DNA of 64,000 nt, from positions 2,120,888-2,184,887 of the forward strand of contig RPFO01000253.1 of the NCBI GenBank assembly GCA_009746045.1, written 5' to 3'. Below are positions 19,967 through 30,598 of this stretch, one piece after another (positions within the stretch are counted from its first letter, which is position 1; the number at the start of each line of letters is the position of its first letter). This stretch comes from Mesostigma viride. Its lineage: Eukaryota; Streptophyta; Mesostigmatophyceae; Mesostigmatales; Mesostigmataceae. Both the position numbers and the translations under genes were made by a program. The notes under the pieces were generated by a model, which ran no database searches, was not told the DNA's origin, and saw only the letters and a list, made by a program, of their open reading frames with translations.

Positions 19967-20342
19967 AGTTATGGACACACTGAGCTTGGAATGCTTGGGC
20001 ACTGCCAAATGGCGTGTGTGTGAACGACGAGACACCTTGGCATTAGGATAATGTGGCACATATACCGCTGGCCAGCCGTCAACGATGGCTGGCCAGACTT
20101 TGCGTAAGTTAAACTAACTTACTGATCCTGGACGGACTAGCCTATCAGTTACAACCTGATCTAGTCAGTCCTAACATGACAACTACAGTCCCGGTACTGA
20201 GGTACCGGCTCATCACATACTGAGTACAGCCACGTGTCCATGCCACGACTGCTCCAGTCCAGCACCGTCCCAGTACCCAATTGGGCGCCGGCGGTGCTGG
20301 CACGTGTCCACTTAGGCTACAGGCGGGAGACTTAGACTAACT
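19967..20342 (-). repeat. Copia LTR (3' in element orientation)
   Basis: 376 bp. In element orientation it is preceded by AAAGTGGG, a possible polypurine tract. Confidence 0.92.
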
Positions 20343-20728
20343 CCCACTTTAAGTTTTCTTTGGGTTTCAACAGAAACACACATAGCCATCAAATGGACGC
20401 AGCCATTCCCAATGCCTTAGAAAAACTGTCAGATATAACCTACTAGGACCCAAAGGTAACCTCACACATGTACAAGAGATGCATTAAAAAGGCCCCATGT
20501 CTCAAGCATGGTTTCTTAACTGAGTGAGATGGGTGCTCCAGGCCCTAGCATGTCATGGTCATCCAAACAAGTGTCTCACAAAATTTTATTCAATAAATAA
20601 CACATTCCTCATGTCCCAACTTTCTAGACCAGTGCTTCTCACTGTCAGAAAACTACCCAGCTGCCACTGCAGCCTTTCAGCTGCAGTATTAGGCAGGGGG
20701 TCATGGGCTAACATGTACAATGTGCCAG
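20343..20728 (-). other. 3' non-coding region of the copia element
   Basis: Between the RNase H stop and the LTR; nothing recognised. Confidence 0.5.
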
Positions 20729-21393
20729 TCACTTCAGACTGTAACCAGGGTTCATCAACCCATACAAGACCTGGTATTGTGGTCCTGCTGCTTGTGGCAC
20801 CTTGGTCAGTGCATCTGCAGCATTGTCTTTGTCCCTGACGTGGGCTTTAGACTCCAGGTACTTGCATTCCTGTTTTAGCACAATCCAATCCAGGTCCGAG
20901 TGTACAGCCAAAGGATTGGCAAGGAAAGAGATGATAGATTGAGAGTCAGTCTGCAAATGTGCTTTCACTCCTGCAGAGCTACCAGCCTGGTGTCGAAGCC
21001 AGACCAGCAAGTGATTGAGATACCTTGCATGCAAGACAGAAGATACCACAGCCCTGCATTCAGCTACATTGCTACTCACAGCTTTCCTCTTGTGCAATCT
21101 ACTGAACCAGGAGACTAGTGACTTCTTCCCACCTTGGTTATGCAGGAAAAACAATCCAGCCTCTCTGGCTTGAACCTTGGTAACTACCCTGGACTCCATT
21201 GAACTATCCATCATGCACGTGATGTGAATGGGAGTAAACAGGTCCAGTGAGTGAAGCATCAAAGGTGGACCATCATGCAACAGCTGCTTGATTGCCCGTG
21301 CTCCTACCTCCTGTAGTACCTCATCATCTACCCTGCTCACAAAAGCCAGGTGGGGTGCACATGTAGCACATAGCCAACCAAGCTTGCCTCTAA
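20729..21393 (-). CDS. Copia RNase H and end of reverse transcriptase
   Basis: From 21393 downward the frame reads RGKLGWLCATCAPHLAFVS, the usual copia connection after the reverse transcriptase fingers and palm. RNase H follows: SWFSRLHKRKAVSSNVAECRA carries the catalytic Glu region, then TDSQS and the closing ADALTK motif. The reading continues exactly from the reverse transcriptase at 23114 once the 21394-23113 insertion and one CTAA copy are removed. Confidence 0.85.
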
Positions 21394-23113
21394 CTCGTCG
21401 TCTGTCCCAACTCAGTCCTCACAGGAGGACTGAGTTGACAATTTTCAACCGCGTGTAGCGACTAGGTGGGGGGTCCATCCCAAATGTTTTGATGTGGATC
21501 GGGGGTGTACTAGATGTCATTTTGTTGGCAAAAATACTGCATATGTGAAAACTTGACCCGAACACCTGAAAATTACACGGACGTTGGGCACCCCTCGCGA
21601 ATTTGCATTTTTCGGGATAAGAACGAGTGGGAAAAATTCAATCAAATCCTGGTGCATGAAGAAAAAATATAGGCATGTAAACAATATAGTTCTTGAAACG
21701 TGGCAAAAAACTGGGCTCAATTTGGCCACTGCAACTGCCTGAAACAATTAAAAAACTCTCAGTCCTCAGGAGAGGAATGGGGCTTTTGCTAACTTTGCTA
21801 GCATGTAAGTGCGGTCATACTACACAATACCGTGGCCACCAACCATCCCAATCAACTCATTTCCCTTCAAGCATTACAGGACAACACACTTGCATCATCA
21901 TACTTCAGGTATATCATACCTTATCATGTAGTGAGAGCCTATGCATGCATGTAGGGAATGGGCTTGGATACCTACCAACAAAGGGTTATGTTATAAGTAT
22001 CAACCACCAATATAATGGGTAGGTTAAGAATATTTCCATTGTTTCTAACAACAATAGATATGGCTATAACTGTTTTGCCTTGCCATGATGTGGCCAACAT
22101 AGTTGCTGGCACATGATGGCAGTGGTTTGTCACCAAGACTTTTCACTCACCCGTAAAAGCTTGAATGCACCCTTGACGCAGCCCGTGGCCACACAATCAT
22201 GCAGTATGAACGTAGCAAGAGAATAACTAACATCTACGTAGGTATTTAAACCTGCACAGCTCCTAAAACCCTGCACAACTACACTGGGTTAAGGCAAATG
22301 CCTGCTAACATCATCTGAAAAGGGGGTTTTAGAGAGGGGCAGGCAACGGTCAAGAAAGAGCATCAAGACTTGAACCTGACAACGCCTCGCAAGCTTAAAC
22401 TCATGTACGAACATCAAGAAACGAAGAGGCAACGATTATCCGGCTTTACCTGGCACGGCTGGCGTTACCTTGGCCCAGGCGGTGCCCGCAAAAGTGGCAC
22501 TTTGCGGCACATAGACCATGACGTGACAGAATGGTCGAAATCATCAAATCTATACTGCCACTCAATTTATTCTAATACAATGCATGTTAAAATGTAGAAA
22601 GAAACCTATCAGCCATTGAAATTGCGCCGGAAAGCAAGCGCAGTCATCAATTCCGTCGACCTGCCTTATCGCAGTTTTTTCCAGCAAGAACAGTGCCGAC
22701 ACCGGGTAAATCGCATCCCCGCGAGCTAAAAATTGATTTTTATCATCTTTAGGGCATGTTAAATCTATTTCCTGAGTTTGGACAGCTAACTCGTCCGCAA
22801 ACGTAAACTGCATGCATGGGCGCGAGCCGCCATGGCTAGGTCGTGCATTTCCGGAACTCGCGTTTCACGTGGAAAAGTACCCTTACCACCTGTACTTTGA
22901 CCGTACATGTAGCCGCTCATACCAAATCCAAAAAAATCCCAAAAATATGTCCAAGCAAGATCTTTTCACGTAGTATTTGAATAAATTTTGAGAGATTTTT
23001 TTTTACAAACATTCTGACCGGGGCGAATTTTCTACGAAACCCAAAAACTCGGTCCTCTAGAGAGGACTGAGTTCAACTCAGTCCTCCGTAGAGGACCAGG
23101 GACAGACGACGAG
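21394..23113. mobile_element. Non-autonomous DNA element, CTAA duplication, 15-bp inverted ends
   Basis: Ends CTCGTCGTCTGTCCC at 21394-21408 and its reverse complement at 23099-23113. The 4-bp duplication CTAA is at 21390-21393 and 23114-23117. Both ends carry subterminal palindromes built on CAGTCCTC/GAGGACTG. The 1720-bp interior has no convincing ORF. Excision in silico restores the copia pol frame exactly, which fixes the boundaries. The transposase family is unknown. Confidence 0.85.
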
Positions 23114-23853
23114 CTAATGGTAGGGCACATGTCAGGGGTGATGTGAACAGGCAGGACATCCAGACAAGACTTAATGTATTCAGCAGAGGCCTGCATGGAA
23201 CAAACCCAGCTGCCCTGCTGCTGCAGCAACTCAAGCATCATGCCACAGAACTTGACTGGCTCCTTGCCCAGCTCTAGCTGCTTGCCAATCTCAAAACTGG
23301 CAGACACCTGAGCTATGAAAGCATCCACTGCAGCTCTAGGACCTGAGATTAACTGATCATCCCCATGCCAGACAAACATCATCATTCCATCAGGGTGTGG
23401 GATGACAAACAAGCAAGGGTCAATATCATTATAGGTGGCCCCTAGCTTCATGAATACCTCCTGTGCAGACAGCCTAAAAATTTTTGGAGCTGACTGCAAC
23501 CCTTCAACCCCCAGGTTTGGCCTCAACAAGGGTTGAACAATATCCCTGTGCCACACCTTAGGAGTATTCACCACGTATACCTGACCTCTCCAGACCTGCT
23601 GTGCTATGGCAGGGTCCCCCTTTAGAAAGGCTCTTTTGATATCTGTGGCTTTACACACATAATCCTTCCCTGTATTAAGCTGATGCAAAAACAAGGAAAG
23701 CAACACCTTGAGAGACGTTTGCTGAATACCAGGAGTATAAAGCTCAGCCTCTGTCAGCTCTGTAGAGCCCCTGAACTCAGTGACACATGGCCTAGCATGG
23801 AAAATGGGTGGTCCCCCATCAGCCTGAGGTTTATGCTTGCACACAAACTTTAA
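23114..23853 (-). CDS. Copia reverse transcriptase core
   Basis: It starts with KFVCKHKPQADGG, the equivalent of the copia W-V-F-K-x-K motif. It includes ATDIKRAFLKGD (first catalytic Asp) and FVWHGDDQLISG (catalytic D-D), then the FEIGKQLELG and CGMMLELL segments. It is cut at both ends by insertions: after TTAA at 23850-23853 and before CTAA at 23114-23117. Both cuts rejoin in frame. Confidence 0.87.
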
Positions 23854-24720
23854 TGTCTAATCACCAAGAAAATGTCCTCATATGAGGACATTTTTAAGCA
23901 TGGATACCATTTGTAATAACTCACACATTTCAACATATCCATGGGTACGGCATGGAACCATGTTCATTTATGATATGTTCAAGAGTAGCAATGCTTAACA
24001 TCCATGAAATATGCTCATGGTATAATGGTTTACGATTTATGAATGCAGGGGGGTCGCTACGCGAGTGACCAACAAGCACTCAAGTCAACAATATGCCCAG
24101 AAAGAAGGCAGGGCCAGGTCATGGCTGGTCCTGAAAATGCACCCAAGGTGCCCACAACACGTCTACATTACACCCTCGCTATCCTAGACCCCGCCTGCAG
24201 CCTGCCGGGGGGGGGCACAAAATGTAACTGGCAGCCAGGGACCATGGTGCAGGCCAAATTGCAGGTGTAAAGCTAGCTCAAAGCTAGCTCAGTCCAAAGA
24301 ATGAAATAAGAAGCAAATACTTGCCAAGGTTAGGTCCGTGATCGTTATTGGAGGCTTCATCATGGCTGCCACCACGGTGCTCGACAATGATGCTGAAGCC
24401 TTCAATCATATATGAAGCAGATACTGCAAAGAGGCACAAATAGCAATACAAGCACAATGTAAGCATGACAAGCTCAAGTTTCCAAGCCAGTCTAGCTCAC
24501 TTGGACATGAGGTTAAGCGTTAGAAACATATGGGCAACATCCCAGCAAGCCTTGAAAAAGTTTTCAGCAACAAGGCAGTATATGTGTTACAAACTACCAC
24601 ATTGCAACTAAGCACAGTGACTTCTACTTGCTGCTGTCTTGACGACGCAAGGCCGTTTACCTTTTCAGTGACACCACGGGAAAAGAAAGCATTACCCAGC
24701 AAACTTCCTTTAACCCTTAA

Positions 24721-26420
24721 ATCGTCACGGGTCCGTTATAATGGTCCCAGTCGAACTGGGACCATTTAAACGGACCGAGTTTGTGGCAGAACTGGGCGCC
24801 GCGCCACTTTGAATTTAACGGTCAACTCGACGGATCCTGAAAGCTGGCCACGTGGCCTATCCGCAGCACTTCTCAGACCGTCCATCGGACACTTGGCCAG
24901 GGTGCTACGCGCTTGCAAGTCCAGGGGGGTACCATGGTCGAACGAAGACGACGTGCATAAAAATAATTTTGTCATGCATGCAATATTCCGGCTATGGCGA
25001 AGCAAAAGATGATTGGGGCAGGAGCACGGATGATCAGATTGCGCTGAAATTTTGTGGAAATATTATTTATGTCATAAACATGCTGCATACCTAGCTGCGG
25101 AACAGATAGAAATGCGAATGTAGGCTTCGGAGCAATTTTTCCTTGCGGCAGCTCGTTAGGGCGGCCAGGCGATGAGCATGCCAGGGCTACGTCATTAATC
25201 GCAGCGAAAGTCCATTTGTTTGCGCACTGATGCAATATATAAATTGTTTTTAGCATTTGTGGTTAGTGGCGTGTTGAAAAAAGCCGCGGTGGATACATCT
25301 ACAATGTGGGGGTGCTGGCTCCCGCAAGCAAGGTAACGTCCGGTCTCCAGCTGGTACGTATTTGAGCGCTGGCGTCTTGTAAGAACCCAGTATATATAGT
25401 TTAACGTTTGGCACTTGTTCGTAGGCTTGTACTAGAAGGTTTGTAATCGTTTTTTTGTGGTTTGCTGCTTCTTTGCACAGGCTTGTCAATTGGTTGGTGT
25501 ACGCCAATGTCGGGCAGATTTTAGCCCATATTCACTTCCGTTCAGCCAATATTAGCCTCATGGTGGTGAGAACACGGTCGGGGTCGTTCATGGATAAGAT
25601 ATATGTAATACCAAGGTGATTATCCCTCGCTCATGCAGGTCGAAAGTAGTGTTTCCATGGCAAGCTTTCTGCACCACTTCATGTCTTGCTAGCTTCTTGT
25701 TGTGTGCTCCTTGCAAGCTAGAAACATGACCCTGCTGGCATGGCAGCATGTCCAGCTTAAACCATTTGTTTTTCTCATCATTGACAACACTTTAGGGGTG
25801 CTTTTTTATACCTTTGCTGCACTAGTAATCTCCACCTTGCTATGCCTCCTTGCGACCGTCCGTGTGCGTATGGTTGATTGCACAAGCTTTATACCCAATG
25901 CATAGAATGGCAGTAGCTCTGTATGCTGGGGCTGTGCATTTGGATGCATTTGTGGTTGTTTATGATGATGTTGGCCAGGTTGCCACAAAGAAACTATACG
26001 GTAGTGCTAGCGAAACACACCCTAAAAACTGGGGCCGTTATAACGGACTGAGTTATTTTGGGCATTTTGCTAGCTGTGGTAGGCAGCTCTCTGCCATTTC
26101 ATGATGTGAGTGCATCTATGCCATGCCTGTGAGTATAGCAAACTACCTTTGAAGGGCCAAGCCCAACTGATTTGTATAAATGGTTTATATTGCATGGTAT
26201 AGGTCTCATACCCTTTTTTTTTGGTACCCCCTTGGGGGGCATGCTATTTATAGCACCCTTGGAGCATGGAAATGTGACCAACAACATGACCCCATCAAAA
26301 CTTGATATAAAAGCATGCTTGAATACAAGGGTGGGCCAGAAAATGTTATTGGGCTTGATACTAGCGTGTTTGCAAAGATAGGTCAACTCAGTCCGTTCTC
26401 GTGGTCCCAGTCAAGACGGT
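24721..26420. mobile_element. TTAA element (copy 1 of a family shared with 60917-62633)
   Basis: Bounded by TTAA at 24717-24720 and 26421-26424. Termini ATCGTC and, inverted, ACCGTC. Just inside the left end is a two-tier hairpin: GGTCCGTT/AACGGACC outside, TGGTCCCAGT/ACTGGGACCA inside. Shared with 60917-62633: the left-end TTTGTGGCAGAAC, a CCTTGGGGGG...GCTATTTATAGCA segment and GCCAGAAAATGTTATT near the right end. No transposase. Confidence 0.72.
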
Positions 26421-26514
26421 TTAAGTTCCCCGGACATAGGCGTAATCACAACCACGACGTTGGGCATTGAAAAGAACCGGAATCATTAAGTCTGCGGGGG
26501 TCAACATATATACT

Positions 26515-27400
26515 TAGCTTGTAAAACGCAGCCTTGGCACCATTTTAGCGAACACTCTTTCGAACGGCTTTCGGCTCCAGCCACTCAGCGGCGCGACTTA
26601 CAGTCCGCTTGACGAATGAGCTGCGCGAAATTTCGTTGCGACCAATCACGAAAAGGTCAAACCACGGCGTCCATATTATGAGGGTTTTTGGGCGTTACAG
26701 CCAGATGAGCCATTTGGCAGAGGTCCGTATGCCCAGATTGCAGCAGGAGCCAAACTCTGCGATGTCCTGTGTTCGCGAGCTCCAGATATAACCGTCGCAA
26801 ACTTTTGGGCTGTTGGACCAAACTTTCTGTTAAGGAAATCCCGTTACAAACGCGCAGGAAGCTCACACGTGGATTTTCCTCTGCTCCACCGCCTGTAAGC
26901 GATTTTCCCCTGCTGTCTGCGGGGTTGGCGAGGTCACTAATCCCCGCGCGCATCGCGCTCCCGTGCGGGGTAGCAGTCAATCTGGAGCTACTGTACTAAC
27001 TGTAGTTGAACTCCGCAAGACGTAGTTCGCGAGCTCCGTCCACTGCGCGGTTGTCCCTTTGTAAAAAGATACATATTGTGCAACTTCAACTGAAACTGGT
27101 TGCGTAGACTTAAGGCGCCAAGGCACACTGCATGTCACGACCAATCGTGAGATTCCGGGTTCGGATCATCGTAGTTTTGGTATTTTCTTCGGGTTTTTTT
27201 CCTTTACGCTTTTGCCACCCTCCATGAATCTTGTGGTCGAAACCCTAAGGCTAGCGCGCGCTCCTTGGCGAGGCTAGCGCCACCTGGCCCTCGGCGGCGG
27301 TACGTGGTGTCACGCAATCCCCAGCCGGGGCTCCCTGGCCGGGGACCGGCCACAAAAAGAACGAGCTCCAATGTCGCGGGCGAAGCCCGCAAAACTTGTT
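26515..27400 (+). mobile_element. Helitron-like non-autonomous element, copy 1
   Basis: Homologous over its length, with many changes, to 53001-53922. Starts near CTTGTAAAACGCAGCC and ends with the hairpin GCGGGC-GAA-GCCCGC followed by AAAACTTGT. A hairpin close to the 3' end is typical of rolling-circle (Helitron and Helitron2) elements. Boundaries in this copy are approximate. Confidence 0.55.
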
Positions 27401-28241
27401 ATTAGCTACGATACTCTTGACACGCTTATTTAGAACGATGCGGTTGCGGATGACATCCGGAACCTTGTTCTTGACGTGCGCCCAGGCCGCCAGCTGCGCG
27501 GGACAGCTCAAGAAATATATATTAAAGGACGGTGACGCCCGGGAAGCACCCAGCCTTGCGGCAAAAGTAAAATATGGCTCGCGCTCGCCGTGGTTTTCGC
27601 CAGGCGTGACTGCGATATCATGACGAAAAAATGGAGACTCTTTGACCCATCTAACTGCCCAGGTCCCTCTGTTGCCCGGGTCGCCCATTAACCCAGAAGC
27701 GTACCATAACCCATACTTGCGATATCCGCAGCTACTGGGCGGAAAAAGAAATTGTAAAACCGAACTGCATACTGACCTATCATGCCATCTACGTAGCTTC
27801 CAGATTTTCTTCAACGATGCCAAAATCCGTTCATGAACAATATTTTCGACATATACAAAGCACCTGCACGTCAAAAGCAGCATCTTCGAAATGAATAGAT
27901 GATGATCTAAAGTTCTGTCTTCATTCGGGGCAAAATAATGGCCTATAACGTTCAGGCAAGCCTCAGAACTGGAACGACCCCATAGCCGTCACTCGACAAA
28001 ATGCTCGATTACATTGCAACGTTCTTGCTGTAGTAGGTACTTTTCCTCGCCTCATATTTTCCAGGTACGGTCGGCCCCTGTCGACCCCGGGGGCTTGGCG
28101 CGCTCAGTACCTATCCCAGTTTCGCGCCAAAACCCACCAGGGATCCTCAGGACCAACTTTGGCGCCAAAACCGCCCCCCTGACCCCCCCCCGTCTCAAAC
28201 GAGGACTATGTCCTCAAATGAGGACATTTGGTTTTTGGACA

Positions 28242-29030
28242 TTAACCTTAGCTTCTTGGCTCCAGCTGGCATAGCATCAAGAGGAGTCACAGGTGGTGTG
28301 TGTGTGGGACTACGTGCATCTGGAACAACCCACTCCTCCCTGGCTTTGGTAAAAGCCTCCAGCCACTTAAGAAACCCAATCTGCGTCTGGCAGTCCCGTA
28401 CAATATCATCATAGGACAGGGGAGACATGGATGCAACATCCCATCTACCAAGCCCAAACGCTGAAGGGTGTAGCTTTTGAGAGTGTATGAGGTCCTCCAC
28501 ACACGGTTCCTGACCTGGGAGGTACTTGGGCTTGACTGCATTGATGGCAGCATCCAACCCAGTGCTAATCTGGCTCAAAGGGATTTTAAAATGATCTAGA
28601 GGCACCTGTCCTACCCCTGCCACACTCAACCTCCCAGCTGAGATGACAACACCAGGGTAAGATACAAAAGGTTCCCCTAACAGGGCATTCCCTGAGTAAC
28701 CCTCAACCACCTGAAATGGAGTGGGCATACCCAAGATTTGAATGCTCACCTGACCTTTGACCTGCATTTTGGTTTTGCCTGAAAAATCTGACACTCTAGC
28801 CCATGGTGAGGCCTTCATTTTCAGACCAGATACAGCTGCTGCACTGATGATACTCACCTGTGCTTGGGTGTCTACAGCCAAAATACTAGGATCTTGACCT
28901 GCATCCCCTACAGCATTGACTTGTGCTGCACCTGTTGCCACAACTGCTTTAGTGTTGTGTGCCTTGTGCAAGGCCTTAAGAATCTCAGCAAATGACTTCC
29001 TGGGAACGACAGGATCTGCTTTTTTGTGAC
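28242..29030 (-). CDS. Retropepsin-like domain and linker of the copia pol
   Basis: The minus frame runs from about 29030 (after a shift at an A6 run near 29018) through KSFAEILKALHKAHN to a domain with AVDTQAQVSII and, 60 residues later, NALLGEPFV. These are the active-site and flap-distal I-L-G-type motifs of a retropepsin, but with Gln in place of the usual Gly of D-T/S-G. A linker then leads in frame into the reverse transcriptase once the 23854-28241 element is removed. Lying after integrase, it is in an unusual order for copia. Confidence 0.6.
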
Positions 29031-30598
29031 TCCTCCAGGTGTGAGGGAGGTGCTACCTGCTGCTCACCCTGTGCACCGTCCTCCTGCCCAGGTGGACTAT
29101 TGGGTTGTAGTGGGGCTGCACTACTGAGGAACACAGGAGCTTCTACTGTGGTACTAGTGCTTGCATCAATGACGTCCTTAGCCAATTCATTGGGTGAGAT
29201 CAATCCACCAGACTCCTGCTCTGAATCCATGTCCAAGAATTCTACCCCTGACACGTCTGCCAGTGGTGGGTAATAAAGCTTGAGTCTATGCTTGCTGACC
29301 ACACGCTCTCTGTCATGTTGTATAGTGACTGCAGTCCCTTCTTCATGAATTTTGGTGACTACAGCTGGACCGTGCCATCTGGCAGAGTGTGCTCTTCCTC
29401 TGTCACCCTCTCTGAAAAACAACACATGGTCCCCCACTTCAAACACAGGCCTGGCATTATTTTTGTCTTTCTTTGCCAGCAACTTGGCTAAGTGCTGCCT
29501 TTGTGTGTTGTAGTGAGTGTGTACCTCTGAAGCATAGCTGCCTGACTGAAGGCCAGTTGGGGTGATTTCCCCAAAAGGTGAGGACATTATTGGTTTGGCG
29601 TTTAGCTGGGTAGTCACCCCTGCTGCCCAAGATGCCCTGTCAGCATAGCTACCAGAGTCAGCCAACCTGGATGGCATTTTTCTTATCACATCCCTGATGG
29701 CTCTCATGGTACGTTCTACCAACCCCTGACGTTCATGATCTTGAGCCCCAGACACTTCTATCTTGGGCAGGTCATTCCTGTCCTGGATGCAGAGAAACTG
29801 CTGATCCAGCATTACTTTTTCAATGGGGTGAAAACGTGCCAAGGCTATCTGTAAAGCTCTGTGCAGCTGCTCTTTATCCATCCCAGGCAGGGGCTCCACT
29901 ACCACAAACCTTGACCAGGCATCCTTTATGACTAGGTAGTATACCGTGTCCTTCACCACGTGTATAACATCCCCAACCAGTTTGCCTCTAGCCAGTGGTG
30001 GTGTGGCCACATGCCATTTTCTGGGCTTAGGAGCATATAGCTGACATTGCTCACAGTGCTTACGTACGTGCCTGCACATCTGTTCCAGATCATGGCCTTG
30101 TATTTTATTGGCTAGCCTTTCAGCCACAGCCTCATGGCCCATAACCTTGTGCAGTTGCTCTGCTAGAGCACCATACGTGATTACCTTTTCTGCTGCTGCA
30201 CTAAGGGAAGCTATGGTGGGGTCACGCATCATGTGTGACAGTGTCATGTCATATGCCACTTCCCAATCCACATCATCACACTCAGGCAACACTTGGCAGA
30301 CAGAAGGTAACAGGAAACCATTTGTGAAAAATGGTGAGGGTAGCTTACAGGAGTCTCCCTGGTCTGCCGCCCCCGCGCGGTTGTAGCGCCCTGGCGTGTT
30401 CTTGTTGTGCCTGGGAGCCGTGCAGCGCGCTCCTGCTGCAATGGGGTGACGTGTTTTCCAGCATCCAGGACAAACATCAACGTCAGAACCATAGTCGGGT
30501 TTGCCCTTCCAGCAATCATCTTTTAGGTGCCCCTTACAAAGGCACCTAGTGCAATGTTTGGTGGGGTCATGAGGCAACCTCTTGTCCCCCCTGCTGGC
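28985..30598 (-). CDS. Copia zinc knuckle and integrase
   Basis: The frame opens at 30598 and has no ATG at its start, so it is probably reached from gag by a +1 shift in the 30567-30598 overlap. It begins with CTRCLCKGHLKDDC (C-x2-C-x4-H-x4-C). A His-His-Cys-Cys region (MGHEAVAERL...HCEQC) and the catalytic core follow: Asp in VGDVIHVV, Asp in VMLDQQFL, Glu in GLVERTMRA. The C-terminal part (FEVGDHVLFFREGD...WHGPAVV) is a GPY/F-like or SH3-like domain, more usual in Ty3 and BEL integrases than in copia. Confidence 0.75.
   Translation of the reverse strand, partial: ASRGDKRLPHDPTKHCTRCLCKGHLKDDCWKGKPDYGSDVDVCPGCWKTRHPIAAGARCTAPRHNKNTPGRYNRAGAADQGDSCKLPSPFFTNGFLLPSVCQVLPECDDVDWEVAYDMTLSHMMRDPTIASLSAAAEKVITYGALAEQLHKVMGHEAVAERLANKIQGHDLEQMCRHVRKHCEQCQLYAPKPRKWHVATPPLARGKLVGDVIHVVKDTVYYLVIKDAWSRFVVVEPLPGMDKEQLHRALQIALARFHPIEKVMLDQQFLCIQDRNDLPKIEVSGAQDHERQGLVERTMRAIRDVIRKMPSRLADSGSYADRASWAAGVTTQLNAKPIMSSPFGEITPTGLQSGSYASEVHTHYNTQRQHLAKLLAKKDKNNARPVFEVGDHVLFFREGDRGRAHSARWHGPAVVTKIHEEGTAVTIQHDRERVVSKHRLKLYYPPLADVSGVEFLDMDSEQESGGLISPNELAKDVIDASTSTTVEAPVFLSSAAPLQPNSPPGQEDGAQGEQQVAPPSHLEESQKSRSCRSQEVIC

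Larger units (their letters stand above)
23854..28241. mobile_element. DNA element with TTAA duplication, itself carrying two insertions
   Basis: Ends TGTCTAATCACCAA and, inverted, TGTCCAAAAACCAA, with TTAA at 23850-23853 and 28242-28245. Both ends have a subterminal palindrome around ATGTCCTCAT. Removing it with one TTAA joins the protease-side reading KKLRL to KFVCKHK in one frame. Inside lie a TTAA element (24721-26420) and a Helitron-like element (about 26515-27400). Without these it is about 1.8 kb. TTAA suggests piggyBac, Kolobok or Sola3; there is no transposase to decide. Confidence 0.82.

Noticed and set aside
19595-20023. 142-residue ORF spanning the GGGC/GGGT repeat
   Set aside because: Only the part after 19874 is real coding (DJ-1-like exon 2); the rest is repeat translation and LTR.
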